Shown here in pieces: positions 27,958 to 37,638 of a DNA stretch of 64,000 bases. How positions within the stretch are numbered: position 1 is the first letter of the stretch; the number at the start of each line of letters is the position of its first letter. Source of the DNA: Nigerium sp. (GTDB taxonomy: Bacteria; Actinomycetota; Actinomycetes; Propionibacteriales; Propionibacteriaceae); assembly GCA_016711325.1 (NCBI GenBank), contig JADJTH010000012.1, positions 124,001 through 188,000 of the forward strand. Reading direction: 5' to 3'. Both the position numbers and the translations under genes were made by a program. Under the pieces are notes generated by a model. That model did not search any database. It saw only the letters and a list, made by a program, of their open reading frames with translations, and was not told the DNA's origin.

Positions 27958-29564
27958 GACGCCACGCAGGTCTTCACCGGCTCCGACACCGTGCCACTGC
28001 CGCGGCGCAGCCGGATCTCGAGGCAGGTCTGGCCGGCTTGCCTCGGCACGACGACGGTCGGCTCGTCCACCACGAGCACGGGCACGTCCTGCGGGCGGCT
28101 CAGCTCTTCGACCACGTACTTGTCGCGCTCCTTCGGATCCGGATTGGCCCAGGTGAACGCGACCTCGTCGCCGATCACCGCACCCTGGGCGTCCTCGACC
28201 GGGGGCACGCGCGCGGCGACGGGGTCGGACGGCGGCCTCGAGACGGCTGCCGCCGACGGCTCCCGCGTCGCGTTCTCGCCACCCAGGGCGCCGCTGAACC
28301 ACAACCCCCCGGCCCCGAGCAGCGCGATCACGAGCACGGCCACCACGGCGCCCGCCAGCGCGCCCCGGCGACGCTTCGCGGGCGCCAGGGCCGGTGCCGC
28401 CGGAAACCCACCGGTCGCCGACGCGCCGACGGCCGGGCCGACGACCGGCACGGCGGGCGCGGTGAAGTCCCGCAGCCCGGCTTGACCGTAGCCGCGGCCA
28501 TGGAGGGCGACGGACGCCGGCGGAGGCCCGGCTTCGGCGTGTTGGGACGAGCCGGACCGGTCGTGCGGGCTGGTCACCCCGCCGGTCGGGCTGGTGATCC
28601 CGGCGGTCGCCGACGGATCGTCGACGCCGTGCGGGTCGATGAGCATGAATCCGCTGATCCGCGTGCCGGTCTCGTGCGGGCCGAGGTCGTCGAAGTCGTC
28701 CTCGGGCTCGTCCGACAGCACGTTGATGGCCGTCACCGATTCGTTCAGCTGCCCTTGCACGCCCTGGAGCGCCCGGGCGAACTCGAGCGCCGACTGGTAG
28801 CGCTGGCGCGGATCGGCCGTCAGCGCCGTCGCGAGCACCCGTTCGAGGACGTCCGGCACGTCCTGGCGGCGAGTGGGCGGCGGCGTGAACGTCTGGGCGC
28901 GGTAGCGCAGGGTCAGCCGGTCGTTGAGGTCGCCGGGCACCTCGAGTGGGCTGCGCCCCACCAGCATCGCCCACATGGTCGCCGCGAGCGAGAAGACGTC
29001 GCTCCACGGCCCCATCGGGTGCGGCGAGTCGGGGTGCTGCTCGGGAGGAGCCCAGAGCGGGCTGAGCGCGTTGCTCGCCAAGCCGCCGTCATTGGACGCG
29101 GAGATCCCGAAATCGGTGAGCGCCGGAACCTGAAAGCCGGTGAACAGGATGTTGGCCGGCTTGATGTCGCGGTGCAGGATGCCGAGCCGGTGTGCGGTCT
29201 CGACGGCACCCGCGAGCTGGATCGTGATCTCCATCGCCTTGGAGACGCTCAGCAGCCGCTTGCTGACCCGCGCCCCCAGATGGGCGGCGGCGCACTCCTC
29301 CATCACCAGGTACGTGCGCCCGTCGGGCGCGACCCCGGCCTGGAAGATGCTGACGATGTTCGGATGGCTGGAGAGCTTCGCCATGAGGTTGGCCTCGGCC
29401 GCGATCGCCTGGGCCGACTCCCCGCTCACGCCGTGCGTGACCTTGACGGCCACCGTGCGGTGCAGCGCGTCCTGGTATCGGAAGACGTCGGCGAACCCGC
29501 CGCCGCCGATGAATCCGAGGAAGCTGAAGCCGGGCAGCTCCGGCGCGACGCTCCGCGGGGCCAT
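27954..29564 (-). CDS. Transmembrane Ser/Thr protein kinase (PFNA-type)
   Basis: 536 residues. Kinase domain about 11-275: Gly loop FIGGGGFADVF, lysine in VAVKVTHG, HRDIKPANIL, then TDFGIS and a WAPPEQH activation segment. One membrane helix lies at about 393-415, followed by a single extracellular beta-rich domain without PASTA repeats. This differs from PknB and matches the kinase of the bifidobacterial PFNA cluster (Pkb2) in position. The start overlaps the previous stop by one base (TGATG). With the PP2C phosphatase and three FHA proteins encoded alongside, it forms a self-contained phospho-signalling set. Confidence 0.92.
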   Translation of the reverse strand: MAPRSVAPELPGFSFLGFIGGGGFADVFRYQDALHRTVAVKVTHGVSGESAQAIAAEANLMAKLSSHPNIVSIFQAGVAPDGRTYLVMEECAAAHLGARVSKRLLSVSKAMEITIQLAGAVETAHRLGILHRDIKPANILFTGFQVPALTDFGISASNDGGLASNALSPLWAPPEQHPDSPHPMGPWSDVFSLAATMWAMLVGRSPLEVPGDLNDRLTLRYRAQTFTPPPTRRQDVPDVLERVLATALTADPRQRYQSALEFARALQGVQGQLNESVTAINVLSDEPEDDFDDLGPHETGTRISGFMLIDPHGVDDPSATAGITSPTGGVTSPHDRSGSSQHAEAGPPPASVALHGRGYGQAGLRDFTAPAVPVVGPAVGASATGGFPAAPALAPAKRRRGALAGAVVAVLVIALLGAGGLWFSGALGGENATREPSAAAVSRPPSDPVAARVPPVEDAQGAVIGDEVAFTWANPDPKERDKYVVEELSRPQDVPVLVVDEPTVVVPRQAGQTCLEIRLRRGSGTVSEPVKTCVAS

Positions 29565-30934
29565 CACGGAATCCTGTCGAGATGGATGAACAGGCCCTTG
29601 CCCAGGTCGATCAGGTCGCCCGGGATGAGCGGATAGGGCACCTCGGGCAGCCGCACGGGAGGCTTGCCGTGCCGGCGCAGGTAGGTGCCGTTGCTGCTGC
29701 GTAGATCCTGCACCATCACCCGCCAGCCCTCGAGCAAGAAGGCGACGTGCGTTCCCGACACGTGGGCGTACGGCAGGGCGATCAGTCTCGGCGATTCCGC
29801 GAGGCGCAGGGCCGTGGACGACGGATTGCGACCCGCGAGGACGGGGCCGCGCAACGGAACGGTCTCGCCGCCGTCCACCCGGACCCACCCGAGCTGGGGA
29901 CGCTCGGTCAGCCGCGCGTCACCCCCCACCGGGCTCTGGCAGGCGAAGCACACGGTGCGCTCGGGCGGGTTGGGGTGCCCGCGGTCGCAGAAGCGGGCGA
30001 GGATCTGCGCCCCCGCGCCGCGGACCGGGATCTCCACGTCCACCATGCCCTCGTCCGCGACCGTCTCGCCGTCCAGCTGGGCGGATCGTCCCTCGACGGC
30101 GGACGCCTCGGCCTCGTCGCGGACGGCCGCCGCTTCGATGTCGATCGCGATGCTGGCGTCCCACAACGACCGGTAGGGGTTGCCCGCGTCGGCAGCGGAC
30201 GGTGCGGGCGGCTTCGGCGGTGCGGGCGGCTTCGGCGGTGCGGGCGGCTTCGGTGGGGCGTCGTCGGCCAGCACGGATTCCCCTGGGTCGGCCCACGTCT
30301 CGGCCGCACCCGGCACGACGGCCGGCGCGGGTTCAGCCGGCTCAGGGGCGGACACCGGCTTAGGGGCGGACGCGACCGGTTCCGGTTCGACCTGCTCCGG
30401 TTGAGGTTCCGGCTCGGATGCGGGCACGGATTCGACCGGCGCGGGCACCGCGGGGACGACTGCCGCGGGTGGGGTGGCGTCCGGCGAGACCGGCCCGCCG
30501 AGGACGAGCGCACCCGCCCGCACGACGCCGTCGATCAGCGGCGCCCCGGGCTCGTCGCCGGACGCCATGACCAGCCGCACCCCGCGTGGCGCGATCAGCA
30601 CCTTCTCGGCCCAGGTCGTGATGCCGGCACCGGTCACCCTCTCTCTCCCGCCGTCGGAGACGGCCTCGACCGCGCCCTCGCCGCGGACCGCGGCATGGCA
30701 GCGGCCACCGTCGACCACGACCACCGCGAACGGGGGCAGGTCGAGGAAGCCCGACTCGGATGCCTCGGCCAGCGTCTTGAGGAACGTCCCGAGCTGCGGC
30801 TCGCGGCGCATCCGCGTCCAGATCCGTTCGGCGACCTGAAGCGGCACGCCCCCGTCGATCACGGCCGCACCGCTGGGCCACACGAGACCGATGTGCGAGC
30901 CCGCGATCCAGCGGGCGCCCTCGTCAAGCAGCAT
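29564..30934 (-). CDS. FHA-domain protein with zinc ribbon and Pro/Ala-rich linker
   Basis: 456 residues. The N-terminal about 140 residues are strand-rich and contain a PP2C-like or cyclase-like fold remnant (FAVVVVDGGRCHAAVRG). The middle (about 145-245) is Pro/Ala/Glu-rich with PPKPPAPPKPPAP repeats. A small zinc ribbon (CDRGHPNPPERTVCFAC) precedes a C-terminal FHA (LAGRNPSSTALRL, YAHVSGTHVAF, RSSNGTYLRR) with the canonical Arg, Ser, His and Asn-Gly residues, so it should bind phosphothreonine. It overlaps the phosphatase gene by 11 bases and the kinase gene by one. Confidence 0.85.
   Translation of the reverse strand: MLLDEGARWIAGSHIGLVWPSGAAVIDGGVPLQVAERIWTRMRREPQLGTFLKTLAEASESGFLDLPPFAVVVVDGGRCHAAVRGEGAVEAVSDGGRERVTGAGITTWAEKVLIAPRGVRLVMASGDEPGAPLIDGVVRAGALVLGGPVSPDATPPAAVVPAVPAPVESVPASEPEPQPEQVEPEPVASAPKPVSAPEPAEPAPAVVPGAAETWADPGESVLADDAPPKPPAPPKPPAPPKPPAPSAADAGNPYRSLWDASIAIDIEAAAVRDEAEASAVEGRSAQLDGETVADEGMVDVEIPVRGAGAQILARFCDRGHPNPPERTVCFACQSPVGGDARLTERPQLGWVRVDGGETVPLRGPVLAGRNPSSTALRLAESPRLIALPYAHVSGTHVAFLLEGWRVMVQDLRSSNGTYLRRHGKPPVRLPEVPYPLIPGDLIDLGKGLFIHLDRIP
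30201..30254. repeat. 18-bp tandem repeat, three copies
   Basis: Unit GGTGCGGGCGGCTTCGGC at 30201, 30219 and 30237 (last copy with a change). It encodes the PPKPPA repeats of the FHA/zinc-ribbon protein linker. Confidence 0.8.
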
Positions 30935-31721
30935 CAGGCGTACCCCCGTCGGGGATCGTGTCGTCCGATACGGTCTCGTCGGTCAGCATGCCCCGGTCGA
31001 GGGCCGTCGACACGACGTCGGCGCAGTCGACCACCACGACGGTCACGTTGTCGTGTCCGCCGGCGCTGAGCGCAGCCTGGATCAGGGCCTGCGCCGCTTC
31101 CTGGGGGTCGGCGACGGTCAGCAGCGTCGCCGCGATGAGCTCCCCGGTGACCTCGTTGCTGAGGCCGTCCGAGCAGATCAGGACGCGGTCGGCCGCCTGG
31201 GCGGGGATCAGCCACTGGTCCGCCACCGGCCCCGCGAGCCCCGCACCCAGCGCCCGGGTGACGACGGTCCTGGTCACGGGCTGGCCGTCGTCCGAGCTCG
31301 CCTGCTGCACGGCGGAGTGGTCGACGCTGATCTGAACCAGCTCCCCGCCGCGCAGCAGATGGACGCGGGAGTCGCCGATGTTGAACACCAGCCAGCATGG
31401 CAGCCCGCCCTGCTCGCTCAGGCCTACCCCCGCGAGGGTCGCGCCGGGGGCGCGCCCCTCGCCGGCCAGGGCCGTCACGCTCGCGGACGCCCGGTCGACG
31501 GCGTCGACCATCCGGTCGGACGTCAGCCACGTCGTCGCGCCCAGTTCGAGGAAGGCGTCCGCCACCGCCCGCGAGGCGACCTCGCCGCGCGAATGCCCGC
31601 CCATGCCGTCGGCGACCAGGAAGACGGGCGGCACCGTCAGGTAGGAATCCTCGTTGCTCGGACGGACCAGGCCCTGATGGGTCGCCGCCCCGAACCGGAC
31701 CTCGAACCGGGGTTCGCTCAT
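30924..31721 (-). CDS. PP2C-family Ser/Thr protein phosphatase
   Basis: 265 residues, a complete PPM/PP2C phosphatase that reverses the action of the adjacent kinase. Metal-binding aspartates are visible in VRPSNEDSYL, VADGMGGHSRGE, ICSDGLSNEV and GHDNVTVVVVD. It has no membrane helix, unlike the PstP phosphatase of the mycobacterial pknB operon. ATG 31721 overlaps the RDD/FHA gene stop by four bases. It corresponds to prpC of the PFNA cluster. Confidence 0.93.
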   Translation of the reverse strand: MSEPRFEVRFGAATHQGLVRPSNEDSYLTVPPVFLVADGMGGHSRGEVASRAVADAFLELGATTWLTSDRMVDAVDRASASVTALAGEGRAPGATLAGVGLSEQGGLPCWLVFNIGDSRVHLLRGGELVQISVDHSAVQQASSDDGQPVTRTVVTRALGAGLAGPVADQWLIPAQAADRVLICSDGLSNEVTGELIAATLLTVADPQEAAQALIQAALSAGGHDNVTVVVVDCADVVSTALDRGMLTDETVSDDTIPDGGTPDAA

Positions 31722-33085
31722 ACCGAGACCCGCAGGCTGCGTGCACCGAAATGGAGGACGGCGTCCGGCGGGAGCACGTAGGTCTGGTCAGGTGCGAGGC
31801 GCTCCTTCGTGCCGCCGTGCTCCAGGACGACGCCGTTCTTGGCGCCCAGATCGGCGACCTTCACTTCGCCGTCGTCGGCGCGCAGCACCAGGTGCGTCTT
31901 GGACAGCCGCATCGTCTCGTCCACGAGCGGGATGCAGAGCGCGCCCGTCGCGCCGGCCGGCGCGACGGGATTGCGGCCCAGCACGACGGGCGTCTCCAGC
32001 CCGATGCGCCGGCCGTCGTCGAGCACCACTGCGACCGCCGGGGCGGCGAGGCTGGGGTCGAGTTCGGTCTCGTCGTTCAGCATCCCCAGTCCTTGCGGCG
32101 GCGCGGGCGCGGGGATCGGGTCGTCCGCCTTCTCGGCCGGCGGGGCGGCGAAGGGCGGCGGCGGAACGGACGCCGCGGGCGGTGCCGACGGGGCCGCCGA
32201 GATCTCGCTCTGGCCGGGCGGCGCGAAGCCTGGAGCATCTGGGGCGGCGGTGGACGGCGCGGAGGAGGCCTGGGGAAGCGCCCACGGATTGCTGGCCGGC
32301 GGCGCCGCAGGCGCCGGGGCGGCGGCAGGCGGCGCGGACGGCGGAGCGACGGGCTGCTCCGGCGCGGCAGGCCGCTCGAACGCCGGCGACGAGAATGGCG
32401 CCCACGGCTCGGGAGCCTCCGCGCGCGGCGGGGCGGGAGGCAGCGGAGGGGGCGGGAACGCCGGAGCCGGGACGTCCGCACACGGCGGGGCGGGCGGGGC
32501 GGGCGGCTGCCGGAACGCCGGTCGCGCCGGAACGCTCGCTCCGAAGGGGGCGGGCTGCGGAGGCGCGGACGACGGGGCCGCCGGCGGGAGCTGCATCATC
32601 CGCACTGGCATCACGCCCGGCTGAGGCGCAGCAGCCAACGCCTGCATCGGGGCATACCCGGCGCCGGCCGCCGGCTGGACGCTGTCACGGACCACGCATA
32701 CCGTCCCCATCGCACGGTCGAGCCAGTGCTGGCCGTCCCGGAGGTTGAAGAAGTACGAGATGACGCCGAGCCCCAGGGTCACCGACTCGAACAGGCCCGC
32801 CACGAACAGGCGGAGTAAGAACTGTCCCTTGGCCTCCTCGCCCGTGTCCGCCTTGAGGTAGACGAGGCCGTTGAAGTTACCGCCGATGCTGGTCGACTTG
32901 GCGAGCGCGTAATAGAGGAACAGCGACAGGAATATCGGCGGAAAGACGAACGGGACGATGAAGATCAAGCCGGTGGGTATCGAGACCAGCACGAGCAGCG
33001 CGCTGATACCCGAGGGGATGAGGCGCGCGAAGACGCGCGCCTCCGTCTCGGCGGGCAGGGCCACCCGGTTTCCGTATTGCTTCAT
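31718..33085 (-). CDS. RDD-like membrane protein with C-terminal FHA domain
   Basis: 455 residues. N-terminal RDD-like membrane part with hydrophobic helices at about 24-65 and 88-112. A long Pro/Ala-rich linker (about 145-330) rich in PPAPP and PFAAPP phrases follows. The C-terminal FHA (about 350-455) has VLGRNPV, RLSKTHL and GAKNGV, the residues needed for phosphothreonine binding. It should anchor a phosphopeptide reader at the membrane. The start overlaps the transglutaminase stop (ATGA), with a GAGAGG element just upstream. Confidence 0.85.
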   Translation of the reverse strand: MKQYGNRVALPAETEARVFARLIPSGISALLVLVSIPTGLIFIVPFVFPPIFLSLFLYYALAKSTSIGGNFNGLVYLKADTGEEAKGQFLLRLFVAGLFESVTLGLGVISYFFNLRDGQHWLDRAMGTVCVVRDSVQPAAGAGYAPMQALAAAPQPGVMPVRMMQLPPAAPSSAPPQPAPFGASVPARPAFRQPPAPPAPPCADVPAPAFPPPPLPPAPPRAEAPEPWAPFSSPAFERPAAPEQPVAPPSAPPAAAPAPAAPPASNPWALPQASSAPSTAAPDAPGFAPPGQSEISAAPSAPPAASVPPPPFAAPPAEKADDPIPAPAPPQGLGMLNDETELDPSLAAPAVAVVLDDGRRIGLETPVVLGRNPVAPAGATGALCIPLVDETMRLSKTHLVLRADDGEVKVADLGAKNGVVLEHGGTKERLAPDQTYVLPPDAVLHFGARSLRVSV

Positions 33086-35442
33086 GACCTCTCCTCGTTA
33101 CTGAGATGGGTTGCCTCGGGTCTGATGCCGCTCGGGCGAAGGCGTCCGGCCGACCAGTCGCGGAGACGGGGACGCCAGCCCGGCCTGCCGGCCGCCACGG
33201 CGGTGCGACGGCGCAGCGACCGCACCGAGAACACGGCGACAGGCCGCCGGTACCAGGCGAGGGTGCCGAGCATCGCCTGCCTGGCCTGCGCGGACCGCTC
33301 CCAGGCCGCGTCACGGCGTCCGGCGTCGGGAGTGCCCTCGGCGAACACCGACGCGTCGATGCCATCGGCGAGCGGCGTGAGCGGGATCTCGGGGAACGTC
33401 TGCTGCATGCCGGCGGCCCACTCGCGCCGGGTGCTGCTGGTCGGCGCCGCGTAGCCCATATCGCGGGCGCGGTCGACGATCTCGTCCCACGCACCCGCCA
33501 TCTGGTCGGCGGTGTCGCCCCTGGTCGCCCGCCGCTGCGCGCGCACACGCTTGAGCGCAAGGATCGACAGGAACGGCGAGCCGATCACGACCGCGGATCC
33601 CGCCGCGATCCCCAGCCACGCCAGCAGCGCGAGCAGCCAGGACAGGTCGAACCGGTCGTCTTCGTCGACGTTGGCGGCATCGTCCTCGGGGACGATGACC
33701 TCGTCGGGTAGCTTCTCGGGCGGATCCGGCGGCGGGTCGACCTGTGGCTTCGGCTTGGGCTTCGGCTGCGGAGTGTCCGTCTGCGGCGTCTTGTCGCGGT
33801 CGGGGGTCGGGTCGAAACTGACCCATCCCACGCCGTCGAGGTGGGCCTCGACCCAGACGTGCGCCTCGGTGCCGGTCACCTGCCAGACGTCGCCGGGGGC
33901 GTCCCCGTCCAGCGGGTGGAAGCCGAGCACGACGCGGACGGGGATCCCCAGTTGCGATGCCATCAGCGCGAGCGCGGTGGCGTACTGCTCGTCGTCGCCG
34001 ATCCACTGGTTGGCGGCGAACATCGAACTCAGCCGCTCGGAGGTGTGCCCGGACCGGGTCAGGCCGTCCGAGCCGTCGGAATAGAAGCCGTCCGCGCGCA
34101 TCCGCTCCGTGATGAGCGCCATCTGCTCGGCAGCGCTCGCAGCCTCCGCCGTCCATTCGCTCGCCCCCCGCACCAGCGCCTCGGGAACGCGCTCCACCGC
34201 GGCGACCGGTCCGCGCCCCGGGCCGGCCGCGCCCATGGCCTCCCGCGCCTGCTCGTCGAGCGGGATCACCGGGACGGCCTCGACCACGAATCGTGAGCCC
34301 TCCGCAATGCCGACCGTCGTCAGCGCCTGTTGACTGGCCTTGTTGAAGTGCAGGCCTCGTGCCTCGCGACGCGCGTGGTCGCCCTCGAACTCGATGCGCG
34401 CCGACTCGCCGACCGTCGGCACCCACACTCCCTCGTAGCCCACCACCGCGACCTCGACCCGGGCGGTGTCGCCGGTGACGGTGACCGGAAGCTGGCGTCC
34501 GGAGCGCAGGTACTGGTTCGCCTGCTGTGCGACGTCGAAGACGTTGCCGTCGTAGGACTCCAGCACCGCGAGCCGCAGCCGCGCACCGGCCGGCATGCCG
34601 CGCACCTCGAACAGGACCTCGTCCTTCAGCGTCAGCTCGTAGCCCCGGTAGGCCATCAGCGGGCTCGTGTACTCGTGCAGGGTCACCGGCGGGACGATGT
34701 CGTCGCGCAGCACCTGCCGGTTCACCCGGTCGGCGGCGGGAAGCGTGGCGAGCGCCGCCACCGCCGTCGACGCGGCGATGACCGCCACGGCCGTCAACGC
34801 CGCCGTGACCCCGCGGGAGACCCCGCGCTCCTTCCGGAGCAGAATGGCGGCGCTCGCGTGGCGGGTGCCCGCCAGGCGATGGGCCGTTTGCCAGCCGAGG
34901 ATGCCGGCGCCGAACGCGACGCCGAGCCAGACGGCGTTCGGCGCCGTTCGCACACCGAACGCGATCGCGAAGCCGAGCCACGCCAGCGGCACCAGCAGCG
35001 GGGTGTGAATCGCCGAGGTGGCGACCACCGCCCAGATCATCGCGAAGCCCGCGACGAGCCCCGCCATCAGCGGCACGGCGGCAGGACCGGAGAACTCGCC
35101 CGCCGGCGTCGCGACCGTCAGCAGGTCATGCCAGGCCTGGAAGAGCAGCAGCCCCAGCCGTCGGATCGTCTCCAGCGTGGGCACGAATCCGGCGAGCGTG
35201 GTATCGGGAACGGCCACCGCCCCGCCCACCAGGAAGTAGCAGCCCAGAAGAGCCAACACGCGGTAGCCGACCCGCCACCGCAGCTGATGCCCGACGAGGG
35301 CGACGACCGCGCCCAGCGTGATGCCGACGGACGCCGCCACGTAGCCGGCCAGCCCGCCGAAGGTGGGCTGGAATGCGATCACGCCCGGCAGGAGCAGCGC
35401 CCAGGCGCCTGCCACCCGCGGCCACGACACGGGACGCCTCAC
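33082..35442 (-). CDS. Transglutaminase-like membrane protein lacking the catalytic cysteine
   Basis: 786 residues: six or so membrane helices (about 10-245), an extracellular region, a transglutaminase-core domain (about 460-550), another membrane helix (about 620-640) and a cytosolic tail (DUF4129-like). The core motif normally reads GDC at the nucleophile, but here it is IGDDEQYA (about 480), with Asp for Cys. The His (TEAHVWVE, about 527) and Asp (FDPTPD, about 543) positions remain. It is therefore probably a binding or structural module rather than a transamidase or protease. It corresponds to tgm of the PFNA cluster. GTG 35442 overlaps the DUF58 stop (GTGA). Confidence 0.88.
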   Translation of the reverse strand: MRRPVSWPRVAGAWALLLPGVIAFQPTFGGLAGYVAASVGITLGAVVALVGHQLRWRVGYRVLALLGCYFLVGGAVAVPDTTLAGFVPTLETIRRLGLLLFQAWHDLLTVATPAGEFSGPAAVPLMAGLVAGFAMIWAVVATSAIHTPLLVPLAWLGFAIAFGVRTAPNAVWLGVAFGAGILGWQTAHRLAGTRHASAAILLRKERGVSRGVTAALTAVAVIAASTAVAALATLPAADRVNRQVLRDDIVPPVTLHEYTSPLMAYRGYELTLKDEVLFEVRGMPAGARLRLAVLESYDGNVFDVAQQANQYLRSGRQLPVTVTGDTARVEVAVVGYEGVWVPTVGESARIEFEGDHARREARGLHFNKASQQALTTVGIAEGSRFVVEAVPVIPLDEQAREAMGAAGPGRGPVAAVERVPEALVRGASEWTAEAASAAEQMALITERMRADGFYSDGSDGLTRSGHTSERLSSMFAANQWIGDDEQYATALALMASQLGIPVRVVLGFHPLDGDAPGDVWQVTGTEAHVWVEAHLDGVGWVSFDPTPDRDKTPQTDTPQPKPKPKPQVDPPPDPPEKLPDEVIVPEDDAANVDEDDRFDLSWLLALLAWLGIAAGSAVVIGSPFLSILALKRVRAQRRATRGDTADQMAGAWDEIVDRARDMGYAAPTSSTRREWAAGMQQTFPEIPLTPLADGIDASVFAEGTPDAGRRDAAWERSAQARQAMLGTLAWYRRPVAVFSVRSLRRRTAVAAGRPGWRPRLRDWSAGRLRPSGIRPEATHLSNEERS

Positions 35443-36650
35443 GTCAGGCTCCTCACGGCGACGGCGAGATCCCCGAGCCGGGCGACGTCCAGCACGGTCA
35501 GCTCACCGGTCTGACGACGCGCCAGTTCGCCGGCCCCGGTGCGCACCGCGAACGTCCGCACGTCGGGCGGCAGCGACAACTGTGCGCCGCGCAGCGTCGC
35601 GGGCGGAGTGGTGCCGGTGACCAGCGCCGCCACGGAGATACCCGAGATGCCGCCGCCGGCGATCGCCAGCTCGCGAAGCTGACGGCCCTGGGCGCCCAGT
35701 TCGACGCCCGACAGCCGATCGAGCAGGCCTTGGGCATGCGGGAAGCGCAGCTCGCCTGTCGACGTCAGGACGGACACCTGGTGTTCCGCACGCAGCGCCG
35801 CGACGCCCAGCGAGCCCGCCACTGACACCGCGCGCTCGAACGAGTCTTCCGAGTCGTAGTCGCCGGTCCGCGTGGAGAGGAGCAGCAGCAGGTGCGCGCG
35901 CAGCGTCTCCTCGAACTGGCGCACCATGAGCTTGCCCATGCGTGCGGTGGTCCGCCAGTGCACCGCACGGCGATCGTCTCCCGGAACGTACTCGCGCAGC
36001 GCGTGGAAGCTCACGTCGGAGGACGACAGCTGCGCCGTGGTGATGCCCTCGATGTCTTTCAGGACGCCGATGGCGGCGGCGTCCACCTGAACGAGGCGCG
36101 GGTGAATGTACAGCTCGAGCGGAGCGGTGAGCAGCTTCTGGCGGCTGATGGCCCCGACGGGATCGGCCTGCACAGATCGCACCGGCCCCACCGGCACCAC
36201 GCCGCGCCGTTTCGTCGGGATCGAGAACATCTCCTCGTGCTCGTCGCCAGGTCGCAGCGTGCCCACGCGGAACGCCGCCGTGACTTTTCCGACCGGCAGC
36301 TCCATCGTGGTCGGGCCCGCGCTGCGGCCGCCCTCGGCGGTGACCAGCACCCGCCCCAGCGCCGTCTCCCCCGCCTGGACGCGCGGCTGGTGCAGTTCCA
36401 GCACCGCCACGTGCTGCCTGCGGCGCAGCACGGACGCGCAGGCAGCCAGCAGGACGACCGCAGCCATCAGCGCCAGGACGCGGAACTCCAGCCAGCCGCG
36501 GCCCCACCCGACGACCGCCGCCAGCCCGCCGCCCGCGACCAGCGCCCATCCGGTGGGGGTGACCGCCCGCCGGGCGGGGTGCCGCCAGACCCCGACGGCG
36601 GCACGCCGGCCGCGATCGGCGAAGGCTCGGAACACGTTCACCGGCGTCAC
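35439..36650 (-). CDS. DUF58-domain membrane protein
   Basis: 403 residues. Two N-terminal membrane helices (about 30-75) are followed by a DUF58 domain with the diagnostic REYVPGDDRRAVHWRTTAR and the LMVRQFEE strand, a VWA-like fold. DUF58 proteins are encoded with MoxR ATPases and are thought to be remodelled by them. GTG 36650 overlaps the MoxR stop (GTGA), supporting obligate co-expression. Corresponds to duf58 of the PFNA cluster. Confidence 0.92.
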   Translation of the reverse strand: MTPVNVFRAFADRGRRAAVGVWRHPARRAVTPTGWALVAGGGLAAVVGWGRGWLEFRVLALMAAVVLLAACASVLRRRQHVAVLELHQPRVQAGETALGRVLVTAEGGRSAGPTTMELPVGKVTAAFRVGTLRPGDEHEEMFSIPTKRRGVVPVGPVRSVQADPVGAISRQKLLTAPLELYIHPRLVQVDAAAIGVLKDIEGITTAQLSSSDVSFHALREYVPGDDRRAVHWRTTARMGKLMVRQFEETLRAHLLLLLSTRTGDYDSEDSFERAVSVAGSLGVAALRAEHQVSVLTSTGELRFPHAQGLLDRLSGVELGAQGRQLRELAIAGGGISGISVAALVTGTTPPATLRGAQLSLPPDVRTFAVRTGAGELARRQTGELTVLDVARLGDLAVAVRSLT

Positions 36651-37618
36651 GACACCAATCGGCCGGCGGGGGCGTCCACGGTGGCGAGGCAGCGCGCGAT
36701 CACGTCGGTGGCGGTCGCGCCCGCGAACTCGGCGTCGGCCGACAGGATCAGTCGGTGCGTCCACACCGCAGCGGCCAGCTCTTTCACGTCGTCCGGCAGC
36801 GCGTAGTTGCGGCCGTGCGCGGCGGCCCACACGCGCGCCGCGCGCACCATGGCGATCGCGCCGCGCGTCGAGACGCCGAGGTTGACGGCCTTGTCGGCGC
36901 GGGTGGCCTCGATGAGCCGCCGGACGTAGTCGAGCACCGACCTGTCGACGTAGTTGTCGCGCACCGAATCGATCATCTCGGCGACGGCCTGCTGCGCGAT
37001 CACGGGCTGCAGGTTCTTCGAGCGGTCGGGGCGCGCCGATCCGGCCAGCACCTCGAGGAGCGCCTCGTCCTCGGGGTAGCCGACCGACGTCTTCATCAGG
37101 AAGCGGTCCAGCTGCGCCTCGGGCAGCCGGTACGTGCCGGCCTGCTCCACCGGATTCTGGGTGGCGATGACCATGAACGGACGCTCCGCCGCGTAGCGCT
37201 TGCCGTCGACCGTCACCTGCGCCTCTTCCATGATCTCGAGCAGCGCCGACTGCGTCTTCGGCGAGGCGCGGTTGATCTCGTCGGCCAGCACGATCGACGC
37301 GAAGACGGGGCCGCGGTGGAACTCCCACCGGCCGGTCGACTGGTCGTACATCGTGATGCCGGTGATGTCGGACGGCAGCAGGTCGGGCGTGAACTGGATG
37401 CGGTTGTGGGTGCCGTGCACGGACGCCGCGATGGCCCGGGCGAGGGCCGTCTTGCCGGTGCCGGGGGCGTCCTCGAGCAGCAGGTGTCCCTCGGCGAGCA
37501 TGCAGGTGAGCGCCAGCCTGATCACCGGCGCCTTCCCGAGCAGCGCCTGCCCGACGTTGTCGGTGAGCCGGGCGAACATGTCGGCGAAGAACGCCGCGTG
37601 TTCGGGTGTCATGGTCAT
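36647..37618 (-). CDS. MoxR-family AAA+ ATPase
   Basis: 323 residues, a chaperone-like ATPase. Walker A EDAPGTGKTALAR (about 45-57), Walker B VLADEINRASP (about 105), sensor ATQNPVEQ and the C-terminal lid are all present. MoxR proteins assemble or activate VWA/DUF58 partners; the DUF58 gene is immediately downstream. ATG 37618 has GAGG nine bases upstream. It lies only 20 bp after the giant FN3 gene and probably shares its transcript. Confidence 0.94.
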   Translation of the reverse strand: MTMTPEHAAFFADMFARLTDNVGQALLGKAPVIRLALTCMLAEGHLLLEDAPGTGKTALARAIAASVHGTHNRIQFTPDLLPSDITGITMYDQSTGRWEFHRGPVFASIVLADEINRASPKTQSALLEIMEEAQVTVDGKRYAAERPFMVIATQNPVEQAGTYRLPEAQLDRFLMKTSVGYPEDEALLEVLAGSARPDRSKNLQPVIAQQAVAEMIDSVRDNYVDRSVLDYVRRLIEATRADKAVNLGVSTRGAIAMVRAARVWAAAHGRNYALPDDVKELAAAVWTHRLILSADAEFAGATATDVIARCLATVDAPAGRLVS

Positions 37619-37638
37619 GTCGTGATTCCTCGGGTTCG

